Shown: piece by piece, positions 6,193-6,895 of the stretch
How positions within the stretch are numbered: the first letter of the stretch is position 1
Layout of the letters: each line of letters begins with the position of its first letter
From: Bacillota bacterium
GTDB taxonomy: Bacteria; Bacillota_A; Clostridia; Clostridiales; Clostridiaceae
DNA length: 6,895 bases
Assembly (NCBI GenBank): GCA_021837545.1
Contig: JAKBFR010000121.1
Location: 1-6,895, forward strand
Reading direction: 5' to 3'
Notes under the pieces: generated by a model
Seen by the model: only the letters and a program-made list of their open reading frames with translations
What the model was told of the DNA's origin: nothing
Databases searched by the model: none
Translations under genes and position numbers: made by a program

Positions 6193-6268
6193 TGGTGCGT
6201 CATCAGGGATTCGAACCCTGGACACCCTGATTAAGAGTCAGGTGCTCTACCGACTGAGCTAATCACGC
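6193..6268 (-). tRNA. tRNA-Lys (anticodon CTT)
   Basis: Complete 76-base tRNA with encoded CCA. The anticodon stem CCTGA/TCAGG encloses CTCTTAA, anticodon CTT, reading AAG. The T-arm is CAGGG-TTCGAAT-CCCTG. The acceptor GCGTGAT/ATGACGC has a G5-G68 mismatch in mid-stem; all other pairs are sound. It is the single-copy gene between the two duplicated blocks. The mismatch may mark drift in a gene made partly redundant by tRNA-Lys(TTT). Confidence 0.93.
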
Positions 6269-6291
6269 ATGTTATTTTGTAAATATATAAA

Positions 6292-6365
6292 TGGAGCGGG
6301 TAGTGGGAATCGAACCCACCTTTTTAGCTTGGAAGGCTAGAGTATTACCAATATACGATACCCGC
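6292..6365 (-). tRNA. tRNA-Gly (anticodon TCC), block copy 1
   Basis: Complete 74-base tRNA with CCA, identical throughout to the gene at 5689-5762, including the C27-A43 mismatch of the anticodon stem (CTAGC/GCTAA). Anticodon TCC. Unlike copy 2 it is followed not by a terminator but, 23 bases later, by tRNA-Lys(CTT). Confidence 0.97.
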
Positions 6366-6397
6366 ACATATAGTTTGTCTTATATTTGAAATATAAT

Positions 6398-6472
6398 TGG
6401 AGCGAAAAACGGGATTCGAACCCGCAGCCTCCACCTTGGCAAGGTGGCACTCTACCGTTGAGTCATTTTCGC
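6398..6472 (-). tRNA. tRNA-Gly (anticodon GCC), block copy 1
   Basis: Complete 75-base tRNA with CCA, identical to 5790-5864. Anticodon loop TTGCCAA, anticodon GCC. It is separated from the downstream tRNA-Gly(TCC) by 32 AT-rich bases unlike the corresponding spacer of copy 2. Confidence 0.97.
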
Positions 6473-6478
6473 TCATTT

Positions 6479-6563
6479 TGGTGCAGATGAAGGGAGTCGA
6501 ACCCTTACACCGTGAGGCGCTAGATCCTAAGTCTAGTGCGTCTGCCAATTCCGCCACATCTGC
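6479..6563 (-). tRNA. tRNA-Leu (anticodon TAG), block copy 1
   Basis: Complete 85-base class II tRNA with CCA. Anticodon TAG in loop CTTAGGA. The variable loop reads TCAC where copy 2 reads TTAC, the only base difference found between paired tRNA genes of the two blocks. Confidence 0.97.
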
Positions 6564-6580
6564 GTAAATAATTATTAAAT

Positions 6581-6656
6581 TGGTGGCTTACCCGGGAATC
6601 GAACCCGGGACACCATGATTAAAAGTCATGTGCTCTACCAACTGAGCTAGTAAACC
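6581..6656 (-). tRNA. tRNA-Lys (anticodon TTT), block copy 1
   Basis: Complete 76-base tRNA with CCA, identical to 5970-6045. Anticodon TTT in loop CTTTTAA. It is only three bases from the CCA end of the upstream tRNA-Gln, so the two must be cut from one transcript. Confidence 0.97.
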
Positions 6657-6659
6657 GAA

Positions 6660-6734
6660 TGGCTGGGATGGCAGGATTCGAACCTGCGCATAACAGAGTC
6701 AAAGTCTATTGCCTTACCGCTTGGCGACATCCCA
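6660..6734 (-). tRNA. tRNA-Gln (anticodon TTG), block copy 1
   Basis: Complete 75-base tRNA with CCA, identical to 6051-6125. Anticodon TTG in loop CTTTGAC; U1-A72 acceptor. It is five bases from the upstream tRNA-His, consistent with one polycistronic tRNA precursor. Confidence 0.97.
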
Positions 6735-6739
6735 TTATA

Positions 6740-6816
6740 TGGGGTGGACGATGGGGCTCGAACCCACGACAACCAGTACCACAAACTGGCGCTCTACCAA
6801 CTGAACTACATCCACC
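6740..6816 (-). tRNA. tRNA-His (anticodon GTG)
   Basis: Complete tRNA with encoded CCA. The acceptor GTGGATG/CGTCCAC is preceded by the extra G-1 (position 6816) facing discriminator C73, the identity mark of bacterial tRNA-His. The anticodon stem CCAGT/ACTGG encloses TTGTGGT, anticodon GTG. It is single copy in the window, just upstream of the first duplicated block. Confidence 0.97.
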
Positions 6817-6819
6817 ATA

Positions 6820-6895
<76 letters not shown>

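Larger units (their letters stand above)
6292..6734 (-). repeat. First copy of the five-tRNA block Gln-Lys-Leu-Gly-Gly
   Basis: A 443-base unit with the same gene content and order as 5689-6125. Upstream of it are His and Arg(TCT); downstream is Lys(CTT). The neighbours differ from those of copy 2, so the duplicated unit is just these five genes. Confidence 0.95.

Noticed and set aside
6345..6557. Minus-strand frame with MAELADALDLGSSASRCKG
   Set aside because: It is a translation of tRNA-Leu and the two tRNA-Gly genes, a common annotation artefact, not a gene.

Overview
The window looks like a piece of chromosome from a low-GC Gram-positive, most likely a Clostridium or close relative. The intergenic DNA is extremely AT-rich. 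The 16S leader has the Firmicutes/Clostridium form, ribosome-binding sites are strong (AGGAGG-type), most tRNA genes encode CCA, and the proteins are clostridial in composition. Every intact gene lies on the minus strand, so the window reads from right to left. The one plus-strand item is a decayed integrase fragment.

Layout in transcription order (high to low coordinates). (1) 6895-5568: a dense array of 14 tRNA genes: Arg(TCT), His(GTG), Gln(TTG), Lys(TTT), Leu(TAG), Gly(GCC), Gly(TCC), Lys(CTT), then Gln, Lys(TTT), Leu, Gly(GCC), Gly(TCC) again, and last Arg(TCG). The five-gene block Gln-Lys-Leu-Gly-Gly is present twice in tandem. A perfect intrinsic terminator sits before the last tRNA-Arg and another follows it. 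(2) 5512-5351: a frame-broken remnant of the C-terminal part of a tyrosine recombinase on the plus strand, beside the 3' end of tRNA-Arg(TCG). It is probably the scar of a tRNA-targeted element. (3) 4957-4265: a secreted L,D-transpeptidase with a C-terminal peptidoglycan-binding domain, starting at TTG. It ends in a terminator whose hairpin contains an (AT)14 microsatellite. (4) 3989-3216: a decayed gene of the YjfC/glutathionylspermidine-synthase-like ATP-grasp family, with several frame breaks and apparently rearranged. (5) 3037-2828: an intact small DUF350 membrane protein with a near-consensus promoter and a strong terminator. (6) 2526-466: a secreted M13 (neprilysin/PepO-type) zinc metallopeptidase. 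(7) 465-1: the promoter and leader of an rRNA operon, and the first ~46 bases of 16S rRNA.

Most of this is housekeeping: translation RNAs plus two exported enzymes acting on the envelope or on peptides. DUF350 and YjfC-like ATP-grasp genes are known genomic neighbours, so items 4 and 5 look like a former functional pair that has lost its enzyme. I see no intact undescribed multi-gene system. The items most worth a second look are the tRNA block duplication, the terminator-flanked tRNA-Arg with the integrase scar, and the broken ATP-grasp/DUF350 pair.
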